Shown here: piece by piece, positions 35,965 through 46,776 of the stretch
How positions within the stretch are numbered: the first letter of the stretch is position 1
Layout of the letters: each line of letters starts with the position of its first letter
NCBI GenBank assembly: GCA_963205385.1
Contig: CAUJKE010000115.1
Coordinates: forward strand, 1 to 64,000
Length of the DNA stretch: 64,000 nucleotides
Reading direction: 5' to 3'
Origin: Planctomycetota bacterium
GTDB taxonomy: Bacteria; Planctomycetota; Planctomycetia; Pirellulales; Pirellulaceae
Position numbers and translations under genes: made by a program
The notes under the pieces: generated by a model
The model's database searches: none
The model's input: only the letters and a program-made list of their open reading frames with translations
What the model was told of the DNA's origin: nothing

Positions 35965-36552
35965 ATGTCCACAAAGACAGTGTTTACGACAGGTGAAGCG
36001 GCGAAGATCTGCAAGGTTAGCCAGCAGACGATTATTCGCTGTTTCGACAACGGAACTCTGAAGGGGTTCCGCGTTCCCGGGAGCCGGTTCCGCCGGATCC
36101 CCCGCGATCAACTATTCGCATTCATGCGGGATAACGGCATCCCCACCGATGCGTTGGAGAGCGGCAAACGCAAGGTGCTGATCGTCGACGATGACGAAGA
36201 GTTGGTCGAGTTGCTCTCGGACACGTTCGCCCGCGACGGTCGTTTTGAAATCAAAACGGCCAACAACGGCTTCGACGCGGGCATGCTCGTCAAGGAATTT
36301 CGTCCCGACCTGGTGATTCTGGACGTGATGCTGCCAGACATCAACGGGAAGGAAGTTTGCCAGCGGGTGCGGAGCGACAGCACGCTGGAAATGGTGAAGA
36401 TTATTTGCATCTCCGGCATGATCGAGCAAGACAAGATTGCCGATCTGAAGGCGTCCGGGGCGAACGACTTTATGAACAAGCCGTTCACCGTGGACAAACT
36501 GCTCGATCGCTGCTGCGACCTGCTCGAGATCGAGCGGGGCGTGACTTCGTAG
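35965..36552 (+). CDS. Response regulator with N-terminal excisionase-type HTH and C-terminal receiver
   Basis: 195 residues from ATG 35965. Residues 7-60 are a MerR/excisionase-like helix-turn-helix (FTTGEAAKICKVSQQTIIR, then GFRVPGSRFRRIPRDQL). Residues 68-190 are a receiver domain with acidic pocket Asp75-77, phospho-acceptor Asp120 (LVILDVMLPD), Ser150 and Lys172. DNA-binding before the receiver reverses the usual OmpR order. A histidine kinase gene follows after 70 bases and is the likely partner. The frame is open upstream to 35815, within the leader, with no similarity. AAGGAAGG at 35942 is far for this ATG; an in-frame TTG at 35959 is an alternative. Confidence 0.88.
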   Translation: MSTKTVFTTGEAAKICKVSQQTIIRCFDNGTLKGFRVPGSRFRRIPRDQLFAFMRDNGIPTDALESGKRKVLIVDDDEELVELLSDTFARDGRFEIKTANNGFDAGMLVKEFRPDLVILDVMLPDINGKEVCQRVRSDSTLEMVKIICISGMIEQDKIADLKASGANDFMNKPFTVDKLLDRCCDLLEIERGVTS

Positions 36553-36579
36553 ATTCAACTCGGCTGATAAAGTTGCGAC

Positions 36580-36601
36580 GCGGGAGCCGAGAGGCTCCCG
36601 C
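36580..36601 (+). terminator. Hairpin between response regulator and kinase genes
   Basis: Perfect 9-bp stem GCGGGAGCC / GGCTCCCGC with loop GAGA, followed by TTGT. Only 21 bases before the kinase ATG, so it may attenuate or process the transcript and set a lower kinase level rather than end the operon. Confidence 0.5.
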
Positions 36602-36622
36602 TTGTCGTGCGCGGGGTAGGCC

Positions 36623-37375
36623 ATGACCGACGATATCGCCGCGAAACTCAAACGCCTGGCCGAGTTGGAAACCGAGTTTGACGCCGCGGTCGAACGCGCG
36701 AAGATCGCGGCGACGTATCAATTGGCGTACGGGCTGAGCCACGAGTTCAACAACCCGCTGGCGAACATCTCCTCGCGCGCCCAAGCCTTGCTCGTCGACG
36801 AGCACGATCCCGAACGCCGCCGCAAGCTCGCCGCCATCAACGTCCAGGCGTTTCGCGCGCACGAGATGATCGCGGATTTGATGCTCTTCGCCAAACCGCC
36901 CCAGCTGGAAAGGGCGTCGTGTGACGTGGTGGAACTACTCGCCCGCGCCAAGCAGGAGATGCAAAGTACGGCTGACCAACAGCAGACGGAAATCGCACTC
37001 GCTCCGTCAGGTATTCCCAATTCACAATTCAACGTCGATGCCACGGCGCTGCTCGAAGCGGTGAAAGCGGTGGTCAAGAACGCCCTTGAAGCACTCGGCG
37101 AAGGAGGGCGCATTGAACTGACGTTGCAAACGGCCGAACACAATCATGCACCAGCGGTCGCCATCGTCATTGCCGACAACGGCCCCGGCATTGCGGAAGA
37201 CGTTCGCCCGCACATCTTTGATCCATACTTCAGCGGGCGTGAAGCGGGGCGCGGCTTGGGGCTGGGGCTGTGCAAGTGTTATCGCATTCTCGACGAGCAC
37301 GGCGGCGCGGTGGCCGTGGATTCTACGATGGGGCAGGGGACTGTGTTCAAGTTGATTCTGCCGTGGTCGAAGTGA
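36623..37375 (+). CDS. Sensor-less cytoplasmic histidine kinase
   Basis: 250 residues with no membrane span or recognised sensor domain. DHp helix YQLAYGLSHEFNNPLANIS with phospho-His at residue 40, then HATPase_c: N-box VVKNALEAL, G1 DNGPGIAED, FDPYFSG, G2 GRGLGLGLCKCYRIL and VFKLILP. It should autophosphorylate and act on the HTH-REC protein encoded just upstream. Input may come from a protein partner through the N-terminal coiled-coil (about residues 5-30). Confidence 0.92.
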   Translation: MTDDIAAKLKRLAELETEFDAAVERAKIAATYQLAYGLSHEFNNPLANISSRAQALLVDEHDPERRRKLAAINVQAFRAHEMIADLMLFAKPPQLERASCDVVELLARAKQEMQSTADQQQTEIALAPSGIPNSQFNVDATALLEAVKAVVKNALEALGEGGRIELTLQTAEHNHAPAVAIVIADNGPGIAEDVRPHIFDPYFSGREAGRGLGLGLCKCYRILDEHGGAVAVDSTMGQGTVFKLILPWSK

Positions 37376-37633
37376 TGTAACGTTTACACGCGGCGCGGCG
37401 AAAATGTCTCGTTGATATCACGCGCGCGGCGCGCGATTTCATATTTCGTGTGCTAGCACGCGAATCTTCCGCAAGATTGCGGACTTACGTTCAAGTTTCG
37501 CGTCGCTCGTGGTGACACGGAAGGTCACAACCAATCATTGCCACGCGCTTCGGCACAGTCGTTGCGTATGGTTCTCTTGTCGCCGGCCATAAGTTTGGAA
37601 GCCCCGCGCCGGCCTAATCAGGAGGAGATTGTG

Positions 37634-38410
37634 ATGAAATCGCTCGTCAAAATGCTCGTTGTGACCGTGGAAGTGGTCGCCTTCGGCTGGCTAGCAGTCG
37701 CGGTAGCGCGAGGCCAGGAGTTCGCGTCCACCGTGCTCACCGCAACGCCCACTGCGGCGCAAAGCCCGTATGCGAACGACCGGCCGGTGCGTGTTTCCAT
37801 GACCAACAAACTCGGTCAGGTGACGACGCTCGAATACCGCACGCCGGTGAAGATTGTCTCGCAAGGGAGTGCCCAGGACGACCGCGTCGTGGCGATTGAT
37901 TCTCGCCCCGCCCGCGACACGGACTTGTGGCCGGCATACTCACCCCCAGGCAACTATGCCGCCGTGGATGCCTCGCTGCCGGAAATTACTTCGCTTCGCA
38001 ATGTTTCTACAACGCCCACGGAGCGATATGCCGCGCCGCCGGTGCGGCAGGTGAACTACCAAACCGCCAGCTTGCAACCTAGCGCTCCGACTGCACGCAG
38101 CGTGAGCTATTCAGCCCCGTCGGTCGTGCCTGTGGCCAACACGGTCATGCTCAATGGCTCAACGAACTGCGGCAATTGCGGCGCCCCTACGATGGTCAGC
38201 TATCCACCGCCGACGACCTATAGCGTTCCCAACTACCAGGCGCCGATCACCGGCGTTCCGCGGACGGTCTATAGCCCGATGGTGCAGCAGATTCCCGTCA
38301 CGCCGGTAGCGCAGTCCAACGTGCAAGTTGGGGCCGGCATCTGGGGGCAGCCTGTGATTTATCGCCCTGGGCAACCGCTGCGAAACGCTTGGCGCTGGTT
38401 GACGCCGTAA
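37634..38410 (+). CDS. Secreted low-complexity protein, unknown function
   Basis: 258 residues. ATG 37634 follows AGGAGG by eight bases; a GTG three bases earlier is possible. A signal peptide ends near ARGQEF. The mature part is rich in Pro, Val, Tyr, Ser and Thr with a CGNCGAP pair of cysteines, repeated SYPPPTTYS/VPNYQAP-like segments, and a basic, aromatic end (LRNAWRWLTP). No domain recognised. Exported surface or wall-associated role is inference. Confidence 0.72.
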   Translation: MKSLVKMLVVTVEVVAFGWLAVAVARGQEFASTVLTATPTAAQSPYANDRPVRVSMTNKLGQVTTLEYRTPVKIVSQGSAQDDRVVAIDSRPARDTDLWPAYSPPGNYAAVDASLPEITSLRNVSTTPTERYAAPPVRQVNYQTASLQPSAPTARSVSYSAPSVVPVANTVMLNGSTNCGNCGAPTMVSYPPPTTYSVPNYQAPITGVPRTVYSPMVQQIPVTPVAQSNVQVGAGIWGQPVIYRPGQPLRNAWRWLTP

Positions 38411-38557
38411 TTTGCCCGCGCGGACGTCGCCAGACTTCCGCTCTTTCGACGACCCGTTATTTAGCAAGCTGGGAGAAGTTCCGTTCACCAGAACACTGGG
38501 GAGTTCTGCCGCAGGCGGCGAAGTCAGGGAAGAGTTCGCCGTGTGACGCCTACCATC

Positions 38558-39574
38558 TTACGCCAAACCCCGTTTCTTCAGCTCCATGACGACGCCGGCG
38601 ACAATTCGCGCCACATCTTCGTTATCAACATCGTCGCCAATCGGGCAGCCGCTGTCGGGCTCGGAAGTAAAGCCTTCCGCCGCCAAGAGGCATTGCAACT
38701 GATCGCGCAGCTTATCGAGCGACTGCACCTGGCTGAGCGCTTTGGGAGAGCGCCCCTCGCCTGGCTCGAACCCGCGCAGCCGCATCGCCTGGCGGAACCC
38801 TTCGGGGAACTCGGCGGAGTAGAGCATCGCGTCGAACAGTTTGAGCAGCCGATATTGCAAATCGCGCGCGGCCTCGATGCGGTGTTCCAGCGTGAGGTCG
38901 TAGAGCTTCCGCGTGATTTCCGGGACGACGCCGCTCGTGGCGTTGGTGCCGCCATCGCAACCGATCAACAGCATCGGCATCAGCGCCGCGTCCCAACCGG
39001 TGAGAAAGCTGAACTCCGGCCGGAGCGGTCGCACCGCGGCGATCATCCGCATCATGTGCGGCAAGTCGCCGGAGCTATCCTTGATCGCGACGACCCGCTC
39101 GCACTCTTCGGCCAGGCGCTGCACGGTCGGCACGTCGATCGGGGACGCGAACATCGGGATGTTGTAGAGCGTGATGTCGATCGGCGAATGATCGGCGATC
39201 TCCTTGAAGTACGCATACACGCCGGCCGGCGAGAGCTTGTAGTAAAACGGCGAGACAATCGCGACCGCCCGCACGCCCAGGTCGTGGTAATACTCGCAGG
39301 CGGCAACCGTCTCCTTGACGTTCGCTTCGGCCGCGCCGGCAAGAATGGGGACTCGCCCGCGCGTTTGATCGGCGATGATCTCGATGATCCGCCGCCGTTC
39401 CTCGACCGTGAACCGGGTGAACTCCCCGGTTGAGCCGTTGGGATACAGCCCGTGCACACCGTGGTCGATCAGCCAGTCGATATAACGCCGCGTTTCCGCT
39501 TCGTTAATGTCGCCGTGGCGGTCGAGCGGAACAATGTTGGGCGTGAAGATTCCGGACAGACGTGAAGAAGCCAT
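38558..39574 (-). CDS. DapA-family class I aldolase (dihydrodipicolinate synthase/NanA superfamily)
   Basis: 338 residues from ATG 39574, AGGA seven bases upstream. Canonical motifs: [23 protein letters not shown], tyrosine of YNIPMFASP, and Schiff-base Lys in [11 protein letters not shown]. The usual length is about 300; the last 40 residues, after LRDQLQC, are an extension containing acidic [12 protein letters not shown]. Substrate could be 4-hydroxy-tetrahydrodipicolinate, a keto-sugar acid or sialic acid; neighbours do not decide. Unlike the DapA-like gene at 16 kb it has the regular GSTGE motif. Confidence 0.87.
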   Translation of the reverse strand: MASSRLSGIFTPNIVPLDRHGDINEAETRRYIDWLIDHGVHGLYPNGSTGEFTRFTVEERRRIIEIIADQTRGRVPILAGAAEANVKETVAACEYYHDLGVRAVAIVSPFYYKLSPAGVYAYFKEIADHSPIDITLYNIPMFASPIDVPTVQRLAEECERVVAIKDSSGDLPHMMRMIAAVRPLRPEFSFLTGWDAALMPMLLIGCDGGTNATSGVVPEITRKLYDLTLEHRIEAARDLQYRLLKLFDAMLYSAEFPEGFRQAMRLRGFEPGEGRSPKALSQVQSLDKLRDQLQCLLAAEGFTSEPDSGCPIGDDVDNEDVARIVAGVVMELKKRGLA

Positions 39575-39791
39575 GCTTAAATCCTGCTGCTCTGGTCGCA
39601 GGGAAGGTGAGAGAGGGGCATCGAGTTGGTTTCGGATCAATCGCGGTAGGATCTGCCGGTCACTTGCAGGCGTCGCTACAATGCGTAGACTCGCTTTCAC
39701 TTTTCGGCGGACTTCCCATGATAATCGGCACATTCTTCCACAGTAAGTGCTCATTCGGGCAACTCGCCCCGCGACGCGGAGATATTCGCCG

Positions 39792-41999
39792 GTGAGCGCC
39801 AAACGTAGCAAGCGGAAGTCCGTCCCGACAACTGCCCCGTCATCTCCCCCCACATCCGCCGGCGCGTCATCCCCCGCCGCGGCCCCGTGGCAGCGGAGCT
39901 TGCCGGCGGTGGTGGTCGTTTGCATTTTGGTCGCGTGCTACCTGTTCGTCTTTTATCGCGCGCTCGATTTTCGCTTGGAAACGGCGCTCGGCATCTTGGC
40001 GCCGGATGCCATTGTGAGCGATTGGTTTGGCGAAAAAGGCGCGCCGCTGGCGTTCTTTGATCGCCTCCCGCTGCTGCTGATGGCCGTGGCCATCGTCGCG
40101 CTGGGCTGGACGACAGGAACTGTGTTCATTCGCGGCTGGAAGCTCGATCAACACCTGACACGGCTGGAGACGGAGCTATTTAGCATCGGCGTCGGCATGA
40201 GTTTGTGGTCGATCTGGACGTTGCTCGTTGGCTTGTTCGGCTTATTGTCACAAACGTGGCTCGTGTGGCTCCCGGGGATCGCGACCGCGTCGCTCGCAGG
40301 CTTTCAACTGGCCAGCCGGCAAGAACGTGAGCCGGCGACGGTGGCGCCGAAATGTGGAGGGCGCGGCGATTGGCTCTGGCCGAGTATGCTCGTGCTCGGT
40401 GTACCGTTTGTTCTGTTCTACCTCTGGGCGAGCTTACTCCCGCCGGTGACGCCGAGCGATTTCGACGCACGCGAGTATCACCTGCAAGTTCCCAAGGAAT
40501 GGTTCCTCGCGGGGCGCGTGACGTTCTTGCCGCACAATATCTACGGCAACATGCCGCTGGGGGCGGAGATGTTTCCGCTCTTGGCCATGACGATTGTTCC
40601 CGGCGACGATGGCTGGTGGTACGGCGCTTTGGTCGGCAAGTGTGTGATGGCGATTTTGAGCTTGTTCACCGGCGTCGCTCTCTTTGCCGCGGGACGAAGA
40701 ATCGGTTCGAACACCGCCGGCGTGGTCAGTGCGCTGGTCTATATCTCCACGCCGTGGATCTATCTGGTGAGCGTCTCCGGGCGCAACGAAGGAGTGCTGG
40801 CGTTTTATTTGGTGCTCGCGGTCTATGCCGTGTGGTTGTGGCGGCGCGCCAGCGGCGAGTCGCCGGCGCCAGGGGCGACCATTTCGCATCTGCTCAAACT
40901 GGCCGGTTTCATGGCTGGTTCGGCGGCGGCGATTAAATACCCGGCGCTGTTGTTCGTTGTCGCGCCGCTGGTGCTCGCGGTGACTTTTGGCCAGCGGCGC
41001 TTCGATTGGAAGTCCGGCCTGGTCTTCATGATCGGCGTGTTTGCCGCTAGTGGCTTGTGGTACGCCAAGAACTGGGCGCTAACCGGCAATCCGGTTTATC
41101 CGCTGGCCTATGCCGTTTTCGGTGGCGAGACGCGCACCGTCGAGAACAATGCCCAGTGGAGCGCGGCCCATCAGACGCCGCCGTTTTCCGCCGACGAGTT
41201 GGCGACCAGTGCGAGTCGCGTGCTACTCACAAGCCAGTGGCTTAGTCCGCTGCTGTGGCCGCTCGCCGCGCTGGCAGCGCTGGCGGTTCCGTATCGAAAA
41301 ACAGCCGTTTGGTTGGCGGCGCTCTTGGTGTTTTGGCTCGTCACGTGGTGGCTCTGCACCCATCGCATCGACCGCTTCTGGGTTCCGAGCCTCGTGCTGG
41401 TCGCGTGGCTCGCAGGCCTCGGCGCGACCTGGTCGCAGCATCAATTGTGGCGGCAAGTCGTGATCGCCATGCTGTTTTGGGGACTGGTCGCGAACTTCCT
41501 GCTGCTGAGCTCCGCCTGGTATGAAGAACCGGCGCAAGACGACTTGCCAAACAACCGCATCTTCGTCGCGCTCGACTGGCTGCGGCACGACCGGTTCGTC
41601 TCTCCGGCGGCGCATCGCTATTTGAACGCACACGCCCCCCGCAACTACAACACCCTCCTCGTCGGCGACGCCGAACCGTTCGACCTGACGATTCCGGTGA
41701 TCTACAACACCTGCTTCGACGAAGTCGCCTTCGATCGCATCTTCCAAGGCCGCACCCGCGAACAGCGCCTGCAAACGCTCCGCGACGAGCGGATCGCGTA
41801 CATCTACATCAACTGGGCCGAGATCCAGCGCTATCGCAGCGACGGCAACTACGGCTTCACCAACTACATCACGCCCCGCCAGGTGCATCAAGAATTGGTC
41901 AGCGAGCAGCAGCTCTTACGCCCAGTGGACGTCCCCGGCCTCAAGCCCAGTCGCGGCGAATTGTTTGAAGTGATCGGGGTTGTGCCGAAGCCGGAGTAG
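39792..41999 (+). CDS. Multi-pass GT-C type glycosyltransferase-like membrane protein
   Basis: 735 residues from GTG 39792, GGAG ten bases upstream; an in-frame ATG lies at 39747. A Pro/Ser-rich basic N-terminus precedes about 12 hydrophobic segments. The large loop [16 protein letters not shown], with acidic Asp residues, then [16 protein letters not shown] resemble the catalytic loop of ArnT/PMT-type (GT39-like) transferases using polyprenyl-phosphate sugars. The C-terminal 200 residues are soluble and likely periplasmic. Acceptor unknown. Lies upstream of the hopanoid genes with a 174-base gap, so a link to hopanoid glycosylation is only conceivable. Confidence 0.78.
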   Translation: MSAKRSKRKSVPTTAPSSPPTSAGASSPAAAPWQRSLPAVVVVCILVACYLFVFYRALDFRLETALGILAPDAIVSDWFGEKGAPLAFFDRLPLLLMAVAIVALGWTTGTVFIRGWKLDQHLTRLETELFSIGVGMSLWSIWTLLVGLFGLLSQTWLVWLPGIATASLAGFQLASRQEREPATVAPKCGGRGDWLWPSMLVLGVPFVLFYLWASLLPPVTPSDFDAREYHLQVPKEWFLAGRVTFLPHNIYGNMPLGAEMFPLLAMTIVPGDDGWWYGALVGKCVMAILSLFTGVALFAAGRRIGSNTAGVVSALVYISTPWIYLVSVSGRNEGVLAFYLVLAVYAVWLWRRASGESPAPGATISHLLKLAGFMAGSAAAIKYPALLFVVAPLVLAVTFGQRRFDWKSGLVFMIGVFAASGLWYAKNWALTGNPVYPLAYAVFGGETRTVENNAQWSAAHQTPPFSADELATSASRVLLTSQWLSPLLWPLAALAALAVPYRKTAVWLAALLVFWLVTWWLCTHRIDRFWVPSLVLVAWLAGLGATWSQHQLWRQVVIAMLFWGLVANFLLLSSAWYEEPAQDDLPNNRIFVALDWLRHDRFVSPAAHRYLNAHAPRNYNTLLVGDAEPFDLTIPVIYNTCFDEVAFDRIFQGRTREQRLQTLRDERIAYIYINWAEIQRYRSDGNYGFTNYITPRQVHQELVSEQQLLRPVDVPGLKPSRGELFEVIGVVPKPE

Positions 42000-42173
42000 G
42001 CCCAGCAGACCCGACGCTCCGCGCGCGAAATCATCTCCCGGAGCGAGCTACGCATGGTGCTAGCACCGCAATGATTGCTCTTGTCGATCCCGCCCACTTG
42101 GCATAAGTTAGCTCCACCTCGACGCGGTCGAGGGCACGTCACGGAAGACTTGCAACGTAAGTGAGAGCCGGGA

Positions 42174-44276
42174 ATGAATCGACTTGGAGAGCCGTTGTTT
42201 TCGCCGCCGCGCTGGGACGTTCAAGCAACGACCAGCTATCGCGAAGGCGCAAGCGTAGAAACCACCAACCTCGCCGGCGCCAACGTAGCACCCGCTATCG
42301 AGCGCACGCGCGCGTGGCTGCTCGCCCAGCAACATCCAGACGGCCATTGGTGCGGTGAACTGGAAGGGGATACGATCCTCGAGAGCGAGTACATTCTGCT
42401 GCTCGCGTTTCTGGGCCGCGAGCATTCGCTCGAAGCAACCCAGGCGGCCAACTATCTGCTCGCGCAACAACTCCCCTGCGGCGGTTGGGGCATGTATCCC
42501 GGGAGTGGGCCGGAGATTAGCGGGAGCGTCAAGGCGTACTTCGCGCTCAAGCTGACCGGGCACGATCCCGACGCCCCCTACATGCGCCGCGCGCGGCAAT
42601 GTATTCGCAAGCAGGGCGGCGCGGATGCCGTCAACAGCTTCACGCGGTTTTATCTCGCACTCTTGGGACAGATTTCGTACGAGCATTGCCCGGCCGTTCC
42701 ACCGGAGATCATGCTGCTGCCGAAATGGTCGCCGATCAACATTTATCGCATGAGTGCCTGGAGCCGCACGATTGTCGTGCCGCTGTCGATCATGTGGGCG
42801 CATCGCCCGGTCCGCGCGGTGGAACCAGAGCGCGGCATTCGTGAACTGTTTCTGAAGGAGCCTGCCGAGTGGCCGGCGCTCCGTTGCCCGGGACTACAAC
42901 AGCGCACCGGCTTCTTCTCGTGGGACAACTTCTTTCGCACGGCCGACCGGACGCTAAAGAACCTCGAACGCCGCGGTCTGCGACCGCTGCGCGAGCGCGC
43001 GTTGAGCGCGGCGAAGTCGTGGATGGTCGAGCGGTTCGCCAAGAGCGAAGGGCTGGGGGCGATTTTCCCGCCGATCATCTGGAGCATTATCGCCCTCAAA
43101 TGCCTGGGCTATGCCGATGATAGCCCGGAAGTCGAATACAACCAGCGGGAACTGCAGAAGCTGACGATCCAAGAGGGGCAGTTACTGCGCTTGCAACCGT
43201 GCAAGTCACCGGTGTGGGATACGGCGATCGCGCTGCGGGCGCTCGATGCAGCCGGCGAGGAGCCGAGTTCGCCGGCGGTGGAAAAGTCCGTGGATTGGCT
43301 GCTGGCCAGGGAAGTGCGGCAGAAAGGGGACTGGGCGGAGTATGTGCAGGCAGAACCGGCAGGCTGGTACTTCGAACACGCCAACGAGTTCTATCCGGAC
43401 GTCGATGACACGATCATGGTGCTGATGGCGCTGCGCCGGCAGTTGCCGGAAGTGACGGCGCTCGCGGCGCCTGGGGAATCCAACCCAGCTTCCAGTTCGC
43501 TACTGGTGGAGCACGCAGCGCAAAGCAGAAAGGTCGCCCGCGCGCAGATTCTGCAGATTGAAAAGATCATGCGTCCATCGCGGCGGGCCATCGATTGGCT
43601 GCTGGCGATGCAGAATCGCGACGGCGGTTGGGGCGCGTTCGATAAGGATAACGACGCCGAGTTCCTCTGCCATGTGCCATTTGCCGATCACAACGCGATG
43701 ATCGACCCGAGTACGCCAGACATCACCGGCCGCGTTCTGGAAGCGCTCGGCCACTGGGGCTATCGCCCCGGCCACCGCGCGGTTGATCGGGCCGTTGCTT
43801 ACGTTCGGCAGCAGCAGGAGTCCGATGGAAGTTGGTTCGGCCGTTGGGGTGTGAACTACATCTACGGCACATGGCAATGTTTGGTCGGTCTGCGCGCGAT
43901 CGGCGTCGCGCCGTTCGATCCAGCTATGCAACGGGGGGCGAAATGGCTGATGGTCATGCAGCAAGCCAGCGGCGCGTGGGGCGAATCGGCGGACAGTTAT
44001 GAAGATCCCGACTTGCGCGGGCAAGGTCCGGCGACTGCTTCGCAAACCGCTTGGGCCCTACTGGGATTAATGGCGGCGGGGCACGCGGACCATGCGGCCG
44101 TTGCGCGGGGCGTGCAATGGCTCACGCGGACGCAGCGCGCCGACGGCGCGTGGGACGAGCCCTACTTCACCGGCACCGGCTTTCCCCGCGTGTTTTACTT
44201 GCGTTATCACTACTATCCAATCTACTTCCCGCTGCTCGCGCTCGGTCAGTATCGCCAGTTGAAGGAGCGCGCATGA
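42174..44276 (+). CDS. shc: Squalene-hopene cyclase
   Basis: 700 residues. Cyclises squalene to hopene/hopanol at the membrane. The catalytic DxDDT motif is DVDDT at residues 409-413. Several QW-type repeats are present ([54 protein letters not shown]). [13 protein letters not shown] and the terminal [21 protein letters not shown] are diagnostic. About 70 residues longer than the Alicyclobacillus enzyme, with an insertion around residues 430-465. It overlaps hpnH by four bases (ATGA), so the two are translationally coupled. Confidence 0.97.
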   Translation: MNRLGEPLFSPPRWDVQATTSYREGASVETTNLAGANVAPAIERTRAWLLAQQHPDGHWCGELEGDTILESEYILLLAFLGREHSLEATQAANYLLAQQLPCGGWGMYPGSGPEISGSVKAYFALKLTGHDPDAPYMRRARQCIRKQGGADAVNSFTRFYLALLGQISYEHCPAVPPEIMLLPKWSPINIYRMSAWSRTIVVPLSIMWAHRPVRAVEPERGIRELFLKEPAEWPALRCPGLQQRTGFFSWDNFFRTADRTLKNLERRGLRPLRERALSAAKSWMVERFAKSEGLGAIFPPIIWSIIALKCLGYADDSPEVEYNQRELQKLTIQEGQLLRLQPCKSPVWDTAIALRALDAAGEEPSSPAVEKSVDWLLAREVRQKGDWAEYVQAEPAGWYFEHANEFYPDVDDTIMVLMALRRQLPEVTALAAPGESNPASSSLLVEHAAQSRKVARAQILQIEKIMRPSRRAIDWLLAMQNRDGGWGAFDKDNDAEFLCHVPFADHNAMIDPSTPDITGRVLEALGHWGYRPGHRAVDRAVAYVRQQQESDGSWFGRWGVNYIYGTWQCLVGLRAIGVAPFDPAMQRGAKWLMVMQQASGAWGESADSYEDPDLRGQGPATASQTAWALLGLMAAGHADHAAVARGVQWLTRTQRADGAWDEPYFTGTGFPRVFYLRYHYYPIYFPLLALGQYRQLKERA

Positions 44277-45412
44277 GCGTCCCGTTTTCGCAAGCCTGGA
44301 CGGTCGCCACCTACGTCCTCAAGCAACAACTGCTGCGCCGCAAGCGCTATCCGCTGGTGCTAATGTTAGAGCCGCTTTTTCGCTGCAATCTGGCTTGCGC
44401 TGGCTGCGGCAAAATTCAGTTCCCGGCGGAAGTGCTCAAGCAAAATCTCTCGCCTGAGCAGTGTTTCGCGGCGGTGGAAGAGTGCGGCGCGCCAATCGTT
44501 TCGATTCCCGGCGGCGAACCGCTGTTGCATCCGCAGATCGCCGAAATCGTCGCGGGACTCGTGGCGCGGAAGAAGTTTGTCTACCTCTGCACGAACGCGA
44601 TCAAACTCGAAGCAGCCCTCGATCAATTCCAGCCTTCCAAGTATCTCGCGTTTTCGGTGCATCTGGATGGCCAGCGCGAAACGCACGATCAAGCGGTCTG
44701 TCGCGACGGGATCTACGACATCGCGGTTCAGGCGATCAAGGCGGCGCGGCAACGCGGCTTTCGCGTCACCACGAACTCCACGTTCTTTCTGGGGACCGAC
44801 ACGGTCGCGATGCGAAAGTTCTTCGACGAGATGATGACGCTCGGCGTGGAAGCGATGATGATCTCGCCGGGGTACAGCTACGAAAAGGCGCCCGACCAAG
44901 AACACTTCCTGCGCCGCGAGCAAACCGAGTCGCTCTTTCGCCGCCTCTTAGAGCACGGGCGAAAGACATGGCGCTTCAATCAAACGCCGTTGTTCCTCGA
45001 ATTCCTGCAAGGCAAATACGACTTGGAATGCACGCCGTGGGGGAATCCCACCTACAACATCTTTGGCTGGCAGAAACCGTGCTATTTGCTGGGCGAAGGG
45101 CATGTCTCTTCGTTTCGCGAACTGATGGAAGACACCGCCTGGGAGAACTACGGCCACACCAGCGGCAACCCCAGTTGCCGCGATTGCATGGTGCATTGTG
45201 GTTATGAACCGAGCGCCGTGAGTGCGACGTTTGGCTCGCTCCGCGGGTTCATGCACACCGCGCGCGTCACGCTGCGCGACTGGTGGCGGCGTGAAGAGTC
45301 CGGTTCCACGGAAAGCGTGGAAATTCCCGCGGCGGCCGCGGTTTCCGCTCCGCATCTTCCCAGCGGAGCGCGCCGTTCCGCGGATTTCGTGGAATTGCCG
45401 GTGCTGCGCTAA
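44273..45412 (+). CDS. hpnH: Adenosyl-hopene transferase HpnH (radical SAM)
   Basis: 379 residues from ATG 44273, overlapping the shc stop. It couples hopene to the 5'-deoxyadenosyl group, the first step to C35 hopanoids. N-terminal [13 protein letters not shown] is characteristic; the radical SAM cluster is CNLACAGC (Cys38, 42, 45), followed by [18 protein letters not shown] and [19 protein letters not shown]-terminal Cys set ([22 protein letters not shown]) matches HpnH. The last 40 residues are variable. Confidence 0.95.
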   Translation: MSVPFSQAWTVATYVLKQQLLRRKRYPLVLMLEPLFRCNLACAGCGKIQFPAEVLKQNLSPEQCFAAVEECGAPIVSIPGGEPLLHPQIAEIVAGLVARKKFVYLCTNAIKLEAALDQFQPSKYLAFSVHLDGQRETHDQAVCRDGIYDIAVQAIKAARQRGFRVTTNSTFFLGTDTVAMRKFFDEMMTLGVEAMMISPGYSYEKAPDQEHFLRREQTESLFRRLLEHGRKTWRFNQTPLFLEFLQGKYDLECTPWGNPTYNIFGWQKPCYLLGEGHVSSFRELMEDTAWENYGHTSGNPSCRDCMVHCGYEPSAVSATFGSLRGFMHTARVTLRDWWRREESGSTESVEIPAAAAVSAPHLPSGARRSADFVELPVLR

Positions 45413-45511
45413 TGAATGGAGAGAGCGCTGCCGTCGCGTGCGGCGCGGCACCGCTTGAGGTATAATCCAAGGCCCCACTTGCCTTCATTCCTCCTACCTC
45501 AGCAGGCGCTC

Positions 45512-46726
45512 ATGAATCGCAAAGAGTTTCTTCAAGTCGCGACCGCGGGAACACTCGCCGCCGGCTGGATGGCGTCCACCGCAGGCGCCCAGACGAACAA
45601 GGCGGACGACGCCCCAGCAGCACTCCAGTTCACGAGCTCGCCTGTGCTCACGAACGTTGGCGACGACGGCCTGACGGTGATCGTCGGCGTTAATCAAACC
45701 TCGGCGGCCAAAGTGGAGTATGGCGAAACGCCAGAACTGGGCCAGGTTGCGTATGGCGCCGCCGGCGGTCTCCGTTCTTACGCCGACCGCGTCCACAAGA
45801 TTCGCTTGACCGGCCTTAAGCCAGGCGCGAAATATCACTACCGCGTCGTCGCGCAGCAAGTGAAGTTCCACAACGCTTACAAGATCGAGCGGAGTGCGGA
45901 GATCGCGGACCAGACGCGGGAATTCCGGACGCTCAACAGTCGCGGCGACAACTGCCGTTTTGTGATTTGGAACGACACGCACGACCGCGCGGAGACGCTC
46001 GCCGCCGTACACGCGGCGACGGAGAAACTGCGCCCCGATTTTTTGGTCTGGAATGGCGACATCTCCAATGACATCAGCAGCGAGGAGCAAATCACGCGGC
46101 TGTTTCTGTCGCCGGGCAAAGACTTGCCGTATGCCGCGAACACGCCGCTAATGCTCGTGCGCGGCAATCATGATGTGCGCGGCGCGGCCGCGCGCGAGCT
46201 TCCGCGGTATACCGACACGCCTGGCGAACTCCCTTACTATTCGTTTCGTCACGGACCGGTCGCCATGATCGTGCTCGACACCGGCGAAGATAAGCCGGAC
46301 GACCACCCCGTCTACGCGGGGCTGAACGACTTCCGCGCGTTTCGCGCTATGCAACGTCAGTGGCTGGCGAGCGAGATCAAAAAGCCGGAAGTCGCCACCG
46401 CGCCGATTCGCGTGGTTTGCTGCCACATTCCGCTCGCCTGGTCGCGGCCGCAGGATGCTGGCTGGTGGTGCGCCGATGGCTGCGACCAATGGCACGACTT
46501 GCTCGTGCAAGCCGGCGTCTCGCTCGTGATCAGCGGGCATACCCACCAGTGGGCGCACCTGCCGCCGGAAGGGGATCGCCCCTACCATCAGTTGATCGGC
46601 GGCGGGCCGGCGCTTGCGCAGGCGACTTACATCCTGGGAGAATGCGCCGGCGGAAAACTCATCATCGATCAACGACGCCTACAAACCGACGCCTCGCTGG
46701 CGAAGATCGAATTACCCGCGGCATGA
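45512..46726 (+). CDS. Secreted metallophosphoesterase with N-terminal fibronectin-like domain
   Basis: 404 residues from ATG 45512. The N-terminus MNRKEFLQVATAGTLAAGW looks like a signal with a Tat-like but incomplete motif, cut after GAQT. Residues 40-140 are a purple-acid-phosphatase-type beta domain (AKVEYGETPELG, LKPGAKYHYRVV). The catalytic domain has all metal-ligand motifs: VIWNDTHD, WNGDISND, VRGNHDV, CCHIPL and SGHTHQW. It lies between hpnH and hpnG, an unusual place; a role in hopanoid side-chain processing (phosphate removal) is possible but unproven. Confidence 0.88.
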   Translation: MNRKEFLQVATAGTLAAGWMASTAGAQTNKADDAPAALQFTSSPVLTNVGDDGLTVIVGVNQTSAAKVEYGETPELGQVAYGAAGGLRSYADRVHKIRLTGLKPGAKYHYRVVAQQVKFHNAYKIERSAEIADQTREFRTLNSRGDNCRFVIWNDTHDRAETLAAVHAATEKLRPDFLVWNGDISNDISSEEQITRLFLSPGKDLPYAANTPLMLVRGNHDVRGAAARELPRYTDTPGELPYYSFRHGPVAMIVLDTGEDKPDDHPVYAGLNDFRAFRAMQRQWLASEIKKPEVATAPIRVVCCHIPLAWSRPQDAGWWCADGCDQWHDLLVQAGVSLVISGHTHQWAHLPPEGDRPYHQLIGGGPALAQATYILGECAGGKLIIDQRRLQTDASLAKIELPAA

Positions 46727-46776
46727 ATTGCCGGCGGCGTCATGAGTTCGCCGCGCTTTGCTGCTACAATGGAACC

